Origin: Sphingosinicella sp.
Lineage (GTDB): Bacteria; Pseudomonadota; Alphaproteobacteria; Sphingomonadales; Sphingomonadaceae
Assembly: GCF_013911755.1 (NCBI RefSeq)
Contig: NZ_JACESP010000009.1
Span: 1 to 64,000, forward strand
Length of the DNA stretch: 64,000 nucleotides
Direction of reading: 5' to 3'
How positions within the stretch are numbered: position 1 is the first letter of the stretch; every line of letters starts with the position of its first letter. The notes beneath the pieces were generated by a model. It was not told the origin of the DNA. It saw only the letters and a list, made by a program, of their open reading frames with translations, and did not search any database. The translations under genes were made by a program, and so were the position numbers. Positions 15,406-24,596 of the stretch are shown here, one piece after another.

Positions 15406-16887
15406 ATGCGCGAACGCAATCGGTCCGCGGCAATGCGGCGTGTTTTCGGCGGGGCGGCACTTGCGCTGGCGCTCCTGGCAACCACGCCCTCCGCAGCAGC
15501 ACCGGCTACATCCGTCGCGAGCGTCGATCCGGCGCGCCTTGCCGGGCTTCCAGAATTCATCGACGGCGTGATGGCGCAGCAGATCGCCACGCGGGAGGTG
15601 GCGGGCGCCGTCGTCACCGTGGTCTCTGGTGGAAAGATCGTTTTCAGCAAAGGCTACGGCTACGCCGACATCGACCGGAAGATACCGGTGGATGGCGACA
15701 AGACGCTGTTTCGCCCCGGGTCTGTCTCCAAGCTGTTCACGTGGACCGCGCTTATGCAGCAGGTCGAAAAGGGGCGTGTGAAGTTGGGCGACGACGTCAA
15801 CAAATACCTCGACTTCAAGATTCCCGCCACATACGCCAAGCCGATCCTCGTTCGGGACCTTCTCACCCACGCGCCCGGTCTTGAAGACAGGGGCGGCATC
15901 ACGGTGGAGAGCCCGGCCGGTTTCATTCCGCTCGGCACGTTCCTGAAGGACAACATCCCCGCCCGCGTCCGCGACTCGGGCGTCGAAAGCTCCTACTCCA
16001 ACTACGGCTCGGCGATTGCAGGCTACATCGTAGAGCGCGTTTCGGGCGAAGCCTTCCCGGACTATATCGACCGCCACATCTTCGGCCCGCTCGGCATGAC
16101 AAGCGCGACCTTCCGCGAGCCGCTGACGGGCACGCGTGCCAAGAATATGGCGCTCGGCTACGAGCTCAAGGACGGCCGCTTCGTCGCCAAGCCCTTCGAG
16201 CTTTATGGGAACATCATGCCCGCTGGCTCCGCCTCTGCGACGGGGCCCGACATGGCGCGCTTCATGCTCGCGCACCTCGGCGACGGCGCGCTTGGCGAGG
16301 CGCGTATCCTGAAGCCGGAAACCATGAAGCTGATGCGCGAAACGCTGCACAAGAATGCGCCGTCCCTGCCGGGCATGGCGCATGGCTACATGGTCGTGCG
16401 CGAGACGGGACCGCGCCTTGTCGGCCATGGCGGCAACACCGCCGATTTCCACTCGTTCATGGTCCTCGCCCCCGAGGCAGACTTTGGCTTCTTCGTGTCC
16501 ACGACAGGCGGCCAGGGAAGCTACGGTGCCCGCACGGAACTGCAGAACGCCATTATCGGCCGCGTTTTCCCGGAAAGCCCGGCCCCGCGCTGGACCGGCA
16601 CATCCACCCCCGTTGTCGGCGCCTATCGCACCAACCGCCGCACCTACAGCGATCCGCCGCAGCCCGCGTTCGACATCAAGGTCAGCGCCTCGGGGCCGCA
16701 CGGACTCGTCGTGGAGAATCGCGGCAACAAGACCTATTGGGAACAGATCGGACCGCAGCTCTACGAGCAGGTCACGGCAGCGCGCGACGGCGGCCCGTAC
16801 GAAAAGCTGGAATTCTACGGCCCGGAAAGCGACCGCAAGATGTCGTTCTCCTCACAACCGCACGTTCTCTATCGTGTTGTTAAATAG
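15406..16887 (+). CDS. Beta-lactamase-fold serine hydrolase, secreted
   Basis: A 493-residue periplasmic hydrolase of the class C beta-lactamase/DD-peptidase fold. The motifs are S-V-S-K (about residues 106-109), Y-S-N (in SSYSNYGSAIAGYI) and HGGNT as the third box. It resembles the enzyme at 10664 over the catalytic domain (shared FRPGSVSKLFTWTA and YLDFKIP) but lacks the membrane helices. Instead it ends in a small beta-rich domain (VENRGNKTYWEQIG). The ATG at 15406 has GGGAGAG about 9 bases upstream; a GTG directly before it is also in frame. The two genes are probably paralogues with different cell locations. A TonB receptor follows on the same strand. Confidence 0.84.
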   Translation: MRERNRSAAMRRVFGGAALALALLATTPSAAAPATSVASVDPARLAGLPEFIDGVMAQQIATREVAGAVVTVVSGGKIVFSKGYGYADIDRKIPVDGDKTLFRPGSVSKLFTWTALMQQVEKGRVKLGDDVNKYLDFKIPATYAKPILVRDLLTHAPGLEDRGGITVESPAGFIPLGTFLKDNIPARVRDSGVESSYSNYGSAIAGYIVERVSGEAFPDYIDRHIFGPLGMTSATFREPLTGTRAKNMALGYELKDGRFVAKPFELYGNIMPAGSASATGPDMARFMLAHLGDGALGEARILKPETMKLMRETLHKNAPSLPGMAHGYMVVRETGPRLVGHGGNTADFHSFMVLAPEADFGFFVSTTGGQGSYGARTELQNAIIGRVFPESPAPRWTGTSTPVVGAYRTNRRTYSDPPQPAFDIKVSASGPHGLVVENRGNKTYWEQIGPQLYEQVTAARDGGPYEKLEFYGPESDRKMSFSSQPHVLYRVVK

Positions 16888-16909
16888 CAACCCACATAGA
16901 AAAATATTG

Positions 16910-16921
16910 TCCCATTTGGGA
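16910..16921 (+). promoter_or_regulatory. TCCC-N4-GGGA operator upstream of the TonB receptor
   Basis: TCCCATTTGGGA is an IR of the same form as the two sites upstream of the serine hydrolase at 10664. It sits just before a TGGACA -35-like box (16930-16935), about 110 bp ahead of the receptor start at 17034. Confidence 0.5.
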
Positions 16922-17033
16922 TATCAATGTGGACAATTGAAATTTTTTGGTTGATTTTCCAGTTCTGAAACAGACGCTCGCGCCGACGCGACGAGTGCGA
17001 TTTTCTTCACAAGCACGTCAAGAGGGGACTGTC

Positions 17034-19778
17034 ATGACCATGCCTGTTATCCGTTCATCTGCCCGCATCGCGTCGGCAAGCGCACTCGCCCTCGGCGTCG
17101 CGCTCGCCTTTTCCAGCCCGGCCTTTGCGCAGGAAGCCGCGGAAACCACTGCGGCAGAAAATTCCGATGTCATCGTGATCACCGGTTCGCGCATCAGCAC
17201 CGTCGGCTTCGACGCCCCGACGCCGACCACGGTCGTGAGCGCGGCCGACCTGAAGGTCGCCGGCCGCACGGACATTCAGGCGACACTCGCCGACCTGCCC
17301 CAGTTCCGCATGACACAGAGCGCGACCTCGACGAATACCGTCACCTCGTCGGGCCAGTCCCCTGCCGACCTCCGCGGTCTCGGCGCGGCACGCACGCTGG
17401 TACTGATCAATGGCCGTCGCCATGTCAGCTCGAACGACCTGCAGACGATTCCATATTCGCTCGTGAAGAGCATCGACATCGTCACCGGCGGCGCCTCGGC
17501 GGCTTACGGCTCGGATGCCGTCGCGGGTGTCGTGAACATCATGCTCGACAACAAGCGTGAGGGCTTTGAGCTCGGTGCGCAGACCGGCATCTCTTCGCGC
17601 GGCGACGGTGCGAAATATCTGCTCGAAGGATCGGCGGGCTTCAGCTTCGCCGATGGGCGCGGCCACTTCATCGTCGGCGGCGACTATCTGAACGACAAAG
17701 GCGTCATACCCGGCACCTCGCGGCCGCTCATCGGCGCGGCGGCCTTCTTCCCGGGTGCCGACGGCAAGCTCTACCCGACCAACAAGCTGCGTGAATCGAA
17801 CCGCCACGAAAACGGCCTCATCACGTCCGGCGTTCTGGCCGGTCAGGTTTTCAATAACGACGGCACGCTTCGTCCCTTTGAATACGGCACCCGCCGTGCC
17901 GGCGCTCCGACGCTCATGATCGGCGGCGAAGGCTACCACATCGATAACTACCGGTCGCTCTCGGCACCGATCCAGCGCGCCAACGTACTCGCCCGCGCGA
18001 GCTACGACCTTACCGATACTCTCAATGTCTGGGTTGAGGGCAACTACAACCGCGTGTGGGACGAACGTCCGTTCTTCCCTGATCTCTGGATCAACCAGCT
18101 CACGATCTCGGCTGAGAACCCCTATCTCAGCCCCGCGATCCGCAACCAACTCGCAACCGCAGGCGAGACCTCCTTCACCATGGGCCGCGCCGTCACGGAC
18201 GTTGCCATGGCACACTATGACTATACGCGCGAAACCTATCAGGTCTCGATCGGCGTCGACGGCAGCTTTGGCGGCGGCAAGTGGCGTTACAACGCCTTTT
18301 ATAGCCACGGTGAACAAACACAGGATCAGAAGCTGAAGGATATCACGCTGCGTCAGAACTTTCTGAACGCGCTTGATGCGGTCACAGGTCCGGGTGGCAC
18401 ACCAGTTTGCCGTGTCGCCCTCACCGACCCGACAACCGCTTGCCGTCCCCTCAATCTGTTCGGTTCCGGCAATTCTGATCAGGCGGCGGTCGACTATGTA
18501 ACAGCCGATTGGAACGCTTACACCACCACTTGGCTTGACAATATGGGCGTCAGCATCAGTGGCGAGCCATTCGAACTCTGGAATGAGCCCGTCTCGGTCG
18601 CGGCAGGCATCGAGTATCGCGAGCAGGCCTTCAGCACGAAATACGATGATAACTCGCTGGCCGGCCGTTTCGGCACCATCAACGGCCAGAACATCCCGAA
18701 AACCGGCAATAACGTGAAGGAAGCTTTTGCCGAGGTCGCGATCCCGCTGCTCGCCGATCTACCGTTCGTACAGAAGCTGATGTTCAACGGTGCGGCCCGC
18801 GTTTCCGACTATAGCACCAAAGGCTCGATCTGGTCGTGGAAGGTCGGCGCAGTCTGGGACATCAACGACAGCATCAAGCTGCGCGTCACGCGTTCACGTG
18901 ACATTCGTGCCGCAAATCTCACCGAAATGTTCAGCCTGCGCTCAACGCTGTTCACGACGGTTGTGGACGAGGGCATTCCTACGACCCGTCCAACCACGAG
19001 CATCATCCTCTACACGGGTGGTAATCCTGACGTTGCGCCTGAAATTGCAGACACGCTCACGTTCGGCGTAGCACTCTCGCCGAGCTTCTTGCCCGGTTTC
19101 CGCTTCTCAGCGGACTACTACGACATCAAGATCAACGACGTTATTACCACGCTGACAGCCCAGCAGATCGTTAACAGTTGCTATCTGCAGGGGAATACTG
19201 GCGCCTGTGCTCAGATCGTCCGCAACGGATCGGGCGCAATCTCGGAGATCAATGCTGCGTACATCAACGTCGCCAAGTTCACGAACAAGGGCATCGATTT
19301 CGAGGCGAGCTATCAGACCAGCCTCGACAGCATCGGCCTGCCCGGCCAGCTGAACATTCGCGGCCTTGCAAACTATGTCGACAGCCTTGCCGTCGACAAC
19401 GGCATCCTCACGATCGAGGGCGCGGGATATCTTGGCTCGCAGGCGACGTACCTGATCCCGAAGTGGCGTGGCACGCTCAGCGCCACGTATGAAAGCGACC
19501 GCTTCGGTGCCGATGTCCGCACGCGTTATGTCGATGGCGGAGGCTATGCGCCGGCCAACGTCCTCGCCGGCCAAGGCGACAGCGTCGGCATCTCCAGCCG
19601 CTGGTATTTCGACCTCGGCGCTCGCCTTTACATCCCGTACGGCGATGGCAAGAAGTTCACGGTTTACGGCAACGTCCAGAACCTCTTCGACCGCGCTCCG
19701 GCGGTGGCTGCGGTCAGCTCACCGTATCACGATCTGATCGGGCGCTACTTCACGGTCGGAGCCCGCATCAACTTCTAG
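17034..19778 (+). CDS. TonB-dependent receptor (large sphingomonad type)
   Basis: A 914-residue outer-membrane receptor for active uptake driven by TonB. It has a signal peptide ending SSPAFAQ, a plug domain (VIVITGSRIS, then LRGLGAARTLVLINGRR and IDIVTGGASAAYGSDAVAGVVNI), and a long beta-barrel ending in ARINF with the terminal Phe needed for barrel assembly. The ATG at 17034 follows an AGAGGGG ribosome-binding site. The neighbours are secreted hydrolases, so the ligand may be a peptide or amide product. Proteins of this group often import large organic molecules and not just iron. An operator shared with the hydrolase at 10664 precedes it and a strong terminator follows. Confidence 0.9.
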   Translation: MTMPVIRSSARIASASALALGVALAFSSPAFAQEAAETTAAENSDVIVITGSRISTVGFDAPTPTTVVSAADLKVAGRTDIQATLADLPQFRMTQSATSTNTVTSSGQSPADLRGLGAARTLVLINGRRHVSSNDLQTIPYSLVKSIDIVTGGASAAYGSDAVAGVVNIMLDNKREGFELGAQTGISSRGDGAKYLLEGSAGFSFADGRGHFIVGGDYLNDKGVIPGTSRPLIGAAAFFPGADGKLYPTNKLRESNRHENGLITSGVLAGQVFNNDGTLRPFEYGTRRAGAPTLMIGGEGYHIDNYRSLSAPIQRANVLARASYDLTDTLNVWVEGNYNRVWDERPFFPDLWINQLTISAENPYLSPAIRNQLATAGETSFTMGRAVTDVAMAHYDYTRETYQVSIGVDGSFGGGKWRYNAFYSHGEQTQDQKLKDITLRQNFLNALDAVTGPGGTPVCRVALTDPTTACRPLNLFGSGNSDQAAVDYVTADWNAYTTTWLDNMGVSISGEPFELWNEPVSVAAGIEYREQAFSTKYDDNSLAGRFGTINGQNIPKTGNNVKEAFAEVAIPLLADLPFVQKLMFNGAARVSDYSTKGSIWSWKVGAVWDINDSIKLRVTRSRDIRAANLTEMFSLRSTLFTTVVDEGIPTTRPTTSIILYTGGNPDVAPEIADTLTFGVALSPSFLPGFRFSADYYDIKINDVITTLTAQQIVNSCYLQGNTGACAQIVRNGSGAISEINAAYINVAKFTNKGIDFEASYQTSLDSIGLPGQLNIRGLANYVDSLAVDNGILTIEGAGYLGSQATYLIPKWRGTLSATYESDRFGADVRTRYVDGGGYAPANVLAGQGDSVGISSRWYFDLGARLYIPYGDGKKFTVYGNVQNLFDRAPAVAAVSSPYHDLIGRYFTVGARINF

Positions 19779-19802
19779 TTTCCCCCGGGGTCAGCACCGG
19801 AA

Positions 19803-19843
19803 AGCCCGCGGATCGTTCCCCCGATCCGCGGGCTTCTTTTTTT
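19803..19843 (+). terminator. Rho-independent terminator of the TonB receptor
   Basis: A 13-bp perfect stem (AGCCCGCGGATCG and its complement) closes a 6-base loop and is followed by TTCTTTTTTT. Confidence 0.9.
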
Positions 19844-19849
19844 GTCGCG

Positions 19850-20605
19850 CTATCGAACGCCGGCGGCCCTCACCGCATCGGCGAGAATCGGGTGCATCAG
19901 GCCGTAGCCGTCGGCGTTGGGGTGTAGTCCGTCGTCGCTGAGATCGCGGCGCAGTTGGCCATCGACATCGCCAAGCGCATCATAGTCAGCGAACGCGTAG
20001 CCGCGCGCCTTCGCGAACGTCCGCAGCCATGCATTCGCCGCACGCCGCGTTTCCGGATCGCGACGGCCGCCATCGCGCACGGCGTCGAATGGCGGAATGC
20101 TGCCGAGCACGACGCGGATGCCGCGCGCATCTGCAATGTCCGCCATCGCAGTCACGTTGCTGGCGAGCCGCGCAAGGATGGCCGCCCTCGCGTCGCCATG
20201 GCTTCCGGCATGGACCCGAAGATCGTTCGTGCCCGCGAGGATCACGACGACGGCGGGCGAGAGTGCCACCACATCATCCTCGAAGCGGAGCAGCATCTGG
20301 CTGCTGTTCTGCCCCGGGATGCCGCGATTGACCCAGGTCGCGGCGCCGAGCCGGGGCAGCATCGCGGGCGTCCAATGATAGGTGATCGAATCGCCCATCA
20401 GCACGACGCGCGGCTCCGCAACGGGCGATGCCCGAAGCGCCGCGTTGGCGGAGGCATAGACGCCGGTGCCCGCGATATCGCCCTGCTGCATCATCCACTT
20501 CGCAGCGAAATCCTGCACGGTCATCGATGCGACCGGGTTGGGCTCCGCATGGGCGGATACGGCGAGGATCGCCGAGATGGCGATGATACAGCCGCTAGGC
20601 CGCAT
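19850..20605 (-). CDS. SGNH/GDSL hydrolase, secreted
   Basis: A 251-residue esterase or lysophospholipase-like enzyme with the SGNH blocks in order: block I VVLMGDSITYHW (nucleophile Ser), block II with Gly in RGIPGQNSSQ, block III GTNDL and block V DGLHPNADGY (Asp and His). The N-terminus carries a signal peptide ending VSAHA. The ATG at 20605 lies inside the end of the PepSY gene (11-base overlap), which indicates coupling and an operon M20-PepSY-SGNH read leftwards. Specific substrate unknown; small acyl esters are usual. Confidence 0.83.
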   Translation of the reverse strand: MRPSGCIIAISAILAVSAHAEPNPVASMTVQDFAAKWMMQQGDIAGTGVYASANAALRASPVAEPRVVLMGDSITYHWTPAMLPRLGAATWVNRGIPGQNSSQMLLRFEDDVVALSPAVVVILAGTNDLRVHAGSHGDARAAILARLASNVTAMADIADARGIRVVLGSIPPFDAVRDGGRRDPETRRAANAWLRTFAKARGYAFADYDALGDVDGQLRRDLSDDGLHPNADGYGLMHPILADAVRAAGVR

Positions 20606-21710
20606 TTCGAACGACGCGGCTTTCCGCTTTCGCGCGCCGCGCACGTTTCTGGCGGCGCGCCGAGAACCAGAGCCACACACCGCTGCCCGCGAAGAACACG
20701 AGCGAGAGACCCGCCGCAAGCACGACGAGGCGGCCGACAAACCCACCCGCCTTGCCGGTGTGGATCGTGAACAGCCAGTCGTAGGCGGTATTCATCGGCG
20801 GCAGCGCGGCGGGCTCGTAGCGGCCGAGTTCGACGCCTTCGTAGGCGTTGTAGAAATATTGGCGTGTCGCGTTCGGACGGCGGGAGGCTTCATCCTGAAA
20901 ATAAAGCGCGACGACCTGCCCCGAAGCGCCCGAGAAGCGCACTTCGCGCAGCGGCAGCGGCCCATGCCGGCCACGCGCGTCGGCGATCAGCGTATCGACC
21001 GGCAGCAGCGGGGCTTGCGACAGCGCGACCTCGAACTTGGGGCGCGGCACGACGGGCAGATAGGCCTGCAACGCCGCGCGATGGATGAGGAGCGCGCCCG
21101 TGGTGCCGGACATCACCAGCACGATGCCAATCGCCGCACCGATCGCGCGGTGCGCGGTGCGGACCGTGCGGTCCGCGCCCTGCCCTGTAAGGATACGGAA
21201 GCCGGATTTCAGCCGGCGGCGCCCCGGCCACCAGATGATGATACCGAACACGGCAAGGAAGATGAGCGCGACGCCTTCGATGGTGACGATGATTTCGCCC
21301 GTCTTCCCTGCAAGCAGCGTATCGTGGAGGTGAAACAGCCATTCGGCGGGCCACGCGCCATAGCTGCCCGCGCGCACGATCTCGCCGCTGTAGGGATCGA
21401 CGGCGACGATCCACGGCGCATCGTTTTCAAGCCTCAGGAAAGCCGTTGCCGCGCGCGTGGGATCGTTGGAAACCTTGATGCGCTGTAGCTTGGCTTGCGG
21501 CGCGGACTCGCGAACCGTATCGGCAATCCCCTGCATGGAGGCCCGCGTTTCCGCCGGTGCCACCACGAGCGCTGGGTGAAGGATACCCTCGATCTCCTCC
21601 CGGAAGACCAGAAGCGTGCCCGTCAGACCCTGCACGAGCAGCAGCGCCGCGAAGGCGAGGCCGACCCAGCGGTGAAGTTTCAGCAGCGTGGTGCGCGCTC
21701 CGGGCGTCAT
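20595..21710 (-). CDS. PepSY-associated transmembrane protein
   Basis: A 371-residue inner-membrane protein of the PepSY-TM family. It begins with a membrane helix after LKLHRWVGLAFAALLLVQGLTG and has a PepSY-like periplasmic segment (VDPYSGEIVRAGSYGAWPAEWLFHLHDTLLAGKTG). Two further helices follow (GVALIFLAVFGIIIWWPG and AIGAAIGIVLVMSGTTGALLIHR), with a last helix near LVVLAAGLSLVFFAGSGVWLW. Relatives include inner-membrane reductases that free iron from siderophores; others have no known role. Conserved HRW and HLHD histidines could bind haem. The ATG at 21710 begins right after the M20 stop. Confidence 0.83.
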   Translation of the reverse strand: MTPGARTTLLKLHRWVGLAFAALLLVQGLTGTLLVFREEIEGILHPALVVAPAETRASMQGIADTVRESAPQAKLQRIKVSNDPTRAATAFLRLENDAPWIVAVDPYSGEIVRAGSYGAWPAEWLFHLHDTLLAGKTGEIIVTIEGVALIFLAVFGIIIWWPGRRRLKSGFRILTGQGADRTVRTAHRAIGAAIGIVLVMSGTTGALLIHRAALQAYLPVVPRPKFEVALSQAPLLPVDTLIADARGRHGPLPLREVRFSGASGQVVALYFQDEASRRPNATRQYFYNAYEGVELGRYEPAALPPMNTAYDWLFTIHTGKAGGFVGRLVVLAAGLSLVFFAGSGVWLWFSARRQKRARRAKAESRVVRNAA

Positions 21711-21711
21711 G

Positions 21712-23142
21712 TCACTTGGCTGAATAGGCTTTGACGAGGCGGTACAGGAACGCACGCGCATCCATCAGCCCGGTGACGCGGATACGCTCGTTGAGGCCGT
21801 GGACGCCGTTGCCGTCCGGATCACGGAACACGCCAGAGATGCCGTAGGTGGGAATGCCCGCCGCATTCAGGAAGCGACCATCGGTTGCGCCGCTGCTGAG
21901 GCTTGGGATCACCGGCACGCCGGGCCACATCTCTCCTACGATTCTCTCCACGGGTTTCATGATGCGCGCATCGAGCGGCGGCGCGGGCGGTTGCGGGCCG
22001 GGCTGCGCGGCAAGGCCGATCTCGACCTTCGGGTCGGCCGCGACCTCTGCAAGGCGCGCGCGCACCGAATCCACGCTTTCGCCCGGCATGATCCGGCAAT
22101 TGACGTTTGCCTTGGCGTGCTGCGGCTGCGCATTTGGCGCATGGCCACCCGCGAGCTGCGTGGGGATGCAGGTGGTGCGCAGGAATGCATTCCAAAGCGG
22201 GTTTGCAGCGGCGATGCGGGCGAAGGCAGCCTCGTCGGCCGTGTCGTTCCCGGCGGCGGCCAGATCCTTTGCAGTCTGACCCGTGTAAAGCGCCGACATA
22301 CGACGGAAGAAACCTTTGGTGGCGTCCGTCATGTTGACCGGGAACCGATAGCGATCGATGCGCGCCACGGCAGCGGCGAGGCGGCCGATCGCATTGTCAT
22401 CGGTCGGGCGCGCGCTGTGGCCGCCGGGCGCCGTGACCGTGAAGGTGAAATCCTGATAGATTTTCTCGCCGATCTGCACGCCGAATGAGATCGGCTTGCC
22501 GTTTTCATCGAGATTGCCCGAACCGCCTTCGTTCACCGCGAATTCCGCCGCGAGCGCATCGGGCGCCTTCGCCAGAAGATACTGGACGCCGTTGAACACC
22601 GAATCGGTTTCCTCGCCGCAGGTCAGCGCCAGCTTGATCGTGCGCTTCGGCCGGTAACCTTCTTTCTTGTAGCGCACGAAAGCATCCACGAACGACGACG
22701 CCATCGCCTTGTCGTCAACCGCGCCGCGTGCGTAGAAATAGCCGTTCTCCTCAACGAGCGTGAACGGGTCTCGCTTCCAGTCCGTCCGCTTCGCCTCGAC
22801 GACATCGATGTGCGCGAGGAGCAGCATCGGCGCGAGCGTCGCATCGCTGCCGGTGATCCGCGCGACGAGATTCCCCTGCCGAGGAAAATCCGACGGGACG
22901 ACGACCTGCACATCGCTCTTCGCATAGCCTGCCGCCAACAGCCGCGCTGCCATGCGCTCCGCCGCCAGCGTGCAGCTGCCGCTGGACAGCGACGTGTCCG
23001 TCTCGACAAGTTCGCGGTACACGGCCCGGAAATCAGCCTCGCCGGCGCGCGCCGGATCGGATTTCGGCGTAGCGAGGGCTGCGGGACCGAACACGGCGCA
23101 AGCGGCAACAATGGCAACCGAGGTCAAACGGAACACGTGCAT
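21712..23142 (-). CDS. M20 family metallopeptidase, secreted
   Basis: A 476-residue exported dizinc peptidase of the carboxypeptidase/dipeptidase M20 family. Metal and catalytic residues can be seen: His/Asp in LLAHIDVVEAKR, Asp in YARGAVDDKAM, Glu-Glu in LTCGEETDS, a further acidic ligand in NEGGSG, and a final His in GNGVHGLNERI. The lid domain starts around TVTAPGGHSARPTDDNAIG. A signal peptide precedes it; the ATG at 23142 was chosen because GGAGGG sits just before it. It leads an operon with PepSY and SGNH genes. It likely removes residues from short peptides in the periplasm. Confidence 0.87.
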   Translation of the reverse strand: MHVFRLTSVAIVAACAVFGPAALATPKSDPARAGEADFRAVYRELVETDTSLSSGSCTLAAERMAARLLAAGYAKSDVQVVVPSDFPRQGNLVARITGSDATLAPMLLLAHIDVVEAKRTDWKRDPFTLVEENGYFYARGAVDDKAMASSFVDAFVRYKKEGYRPKRTIKLALTCGEETDSVFNGVQYLLAKAPDALAAEFAVNEGGSGNLDENGKPISFGVQIGEKIYQDFTFTVTAPGGHSARPTDDNAIGRLAAAVARIDRYRFPVNMTDATKGFFRRMSALYTGQTAKDLAAAGNDTADEAAFARIAAANPLWNAFLRTTCIPTQLAGGHAPNAQPQHAKANVNCRIMPGESVDSVRARLAEVAADPKVEIGLAAQPGPQPPAPPLDARIMKPVERIVGEMWPGVPVIPSLSSGATDGRFLNAAGIPTYGISGVFRDPDGNGVHGLNERIRVTGLMDARAFLYRLVKAYSAK

Positions 23143-23206
23143 TTCCCTCCACATCTCTCCGGCGGATGCCAAGCTAGGGCCGCGCAGCTTTCAACGGCCT
23201 GTCGCA

Positions 23207-24553
23207 TTACCCGTCGCCTGCCTCCAGGTCGCGCGGGAAGTCGATCACCACGCGCAGGCCGCCGCCCGGCCGATCGGTAACGGCGATGCCGCCGCCGAGC
23301 GCGGTTGCAAGCTCGCTGACGATGGCAAGGCCGAGCCCGCTGCCTTCGCTGTGGTCGCGGTCCAGCCGCCGGAAGCGCTGAAACATCTGCGCGCGCATCC
23401 CGGGCGGAATGCCCGGGCCGTCGTCTTCAACCGCAACACGCACCCCTGCCTCTTCGGCCGTGACCCAGAGCCAGACCGTGCCGCCGCGCCGGTTGTAGCG
23501 GATGGCGTTGTCGACAAGGTTCGAGATAAGCTCGCGCGCGAATTCGCCGACGGTGCGCACCACCGCGCTCCCCTCCGCATCGAATTCGATCTCGACACCC
23601 GCTTCGAGCGCGGCGGGCACATGATCCTCCGCGACCGACCGGGCAAGTGCCGCGAGATCGACATTGCGGGCAAGCCGCATGACGTTCTCGCGATTCCCCT
23701 CGGCCCGGGCGAGCGCGAGCAGCTGCGTGAGCAGCCGCTGCAGGCGCGCGGTGGCGCTGTCGATGTCGGCAAGCGACGCGCGCCCGCCATCGGTGCCGGT
23801 GCCCTCGCGTTTCAGCACCTGCAGATGCGCGCGCAGGATCGAGAGCGGCGTTCGCATCTGGTGCGAGGCGTCTGCCGTGAAGCGGCGCAGGCCCTCCACC
23901 GCATTTTCCAGCCGCAGCAGCAGCCCGTTGAAGGCATCGACGAAACTGCGCAGTTCAGCCGGCACCTGCTGCAGCGTGAGCGGCGTGAAATCGGTCGGGG
24001 AACGGCTGGCGATGCCCCGGCGCACCTCGGCGAGCGGCACGAGCCCCCAGCGCACGGCGACGGGCACGAGCAGCACGAGCAGGCCGACAATCAGCGCTTC
24101 GAGCACGAACAGGCCGGCCAGCATCCGCCATCTGAGGCTATTTCTTGCATCCAGCGTTTCGGCGACCTGCACGACCACCGGCGCCTCGACGCGCGGCACC
24201 CGCCGCACGATCGCCGCCACGCGAATGGGTGCGTGGCGGTACGCCGAGTAGGCGAAGGCGACGTCGTCCGTCCGCGCCGCATCGGCCTTGATCTGGGGAA
24301 GGTCGGGATAGCCCGTGAGCAGCTCCCCGCCTACGCGCACGCTGTAATAGACATTGTCGCGCTCGTCGTTTTCCAGCATCCCGAACGCGGACGGCGGCAG
24401 GTCGAGCGTGACCTCGCCGTCCTCCAGTGCCAGCGTGTCCGCGATCGAACGCGCCGAGGCATCGAGCAGACGATCGTTCACGCTTTCGACGATCCGCCCG
24501 ATGATGAGCGCGCCGCCGACGCCGAGCACCAGCGCCAGCGCCGCCGTCGGCAC
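23207..24553 (-). CDS. Sensor histidine kinase, TctE-like
   Basis: An inner-membrane sensor kinase. It has a first helix at the N-terminus, a periplasmic sensor region like the 2CSK_N domain of TctE-type kinases (about residues 20-150), a second helix (LFVLEALIVGLLVLLVPVAV), and then HAMP and the kinase core. The H-box is FTADASHQMRTPLSILRAH; the N-box is LVDNAIRYNRRGG; the G boxes are EDDGPGIPPG and EGSGLGLAIV. The GTG at 24553 is the only conventional start. Reading upstream adds LRRNLRVSLTARLLVALI back to a CTG at 24607 that overlaps the regulator's stop, and this looks more like a natural kinase N-terminus. It pairs with the next gene upstream. Confidence 0.87.
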   Translation of the reverse strand: MPTAALALVLGVGGALIIGRIVESVNDRLLDASARSIADTLALEDGEVTLDLPPSAFGMLENDERDNVYYSVRVGGELLTGYPDLPQIKADAARTDDVAFAYSAYRHAPIRVAAIVRRVPRVEAPVVVQVAETLDARNSLRWRMLAGLFVLEALIVGLLVLLVPVAVRWGLVPLAEVRRGIASRSPTDFTPLTLQQVPAELRSFVDAFNGLLLRLENAVEGLRRFTADASHQMRTPLSILRAHLQVLKREGTGTDGGRASLADIDSATARLQRLLTQLLALARAEGNRENVMRLARNVDLAALARSVAEDHVPAALEAGVEIEFDAEGSAVVRTVGEFARELISNLVDNAIRYNRRGGTVWLWVTAEEAGVRVAVEDDGPGIPPGMRAQMFQRFRRLDRDHSEGSGLGLAIVSELATALGGGIAVTDRPGGGLRVVIDFPRDLEAGDG

Positions 24554-24596
24554 GATCAGCGCGACGAGCAGTCGCGCGGTCAGCGAAACGCGAAGA

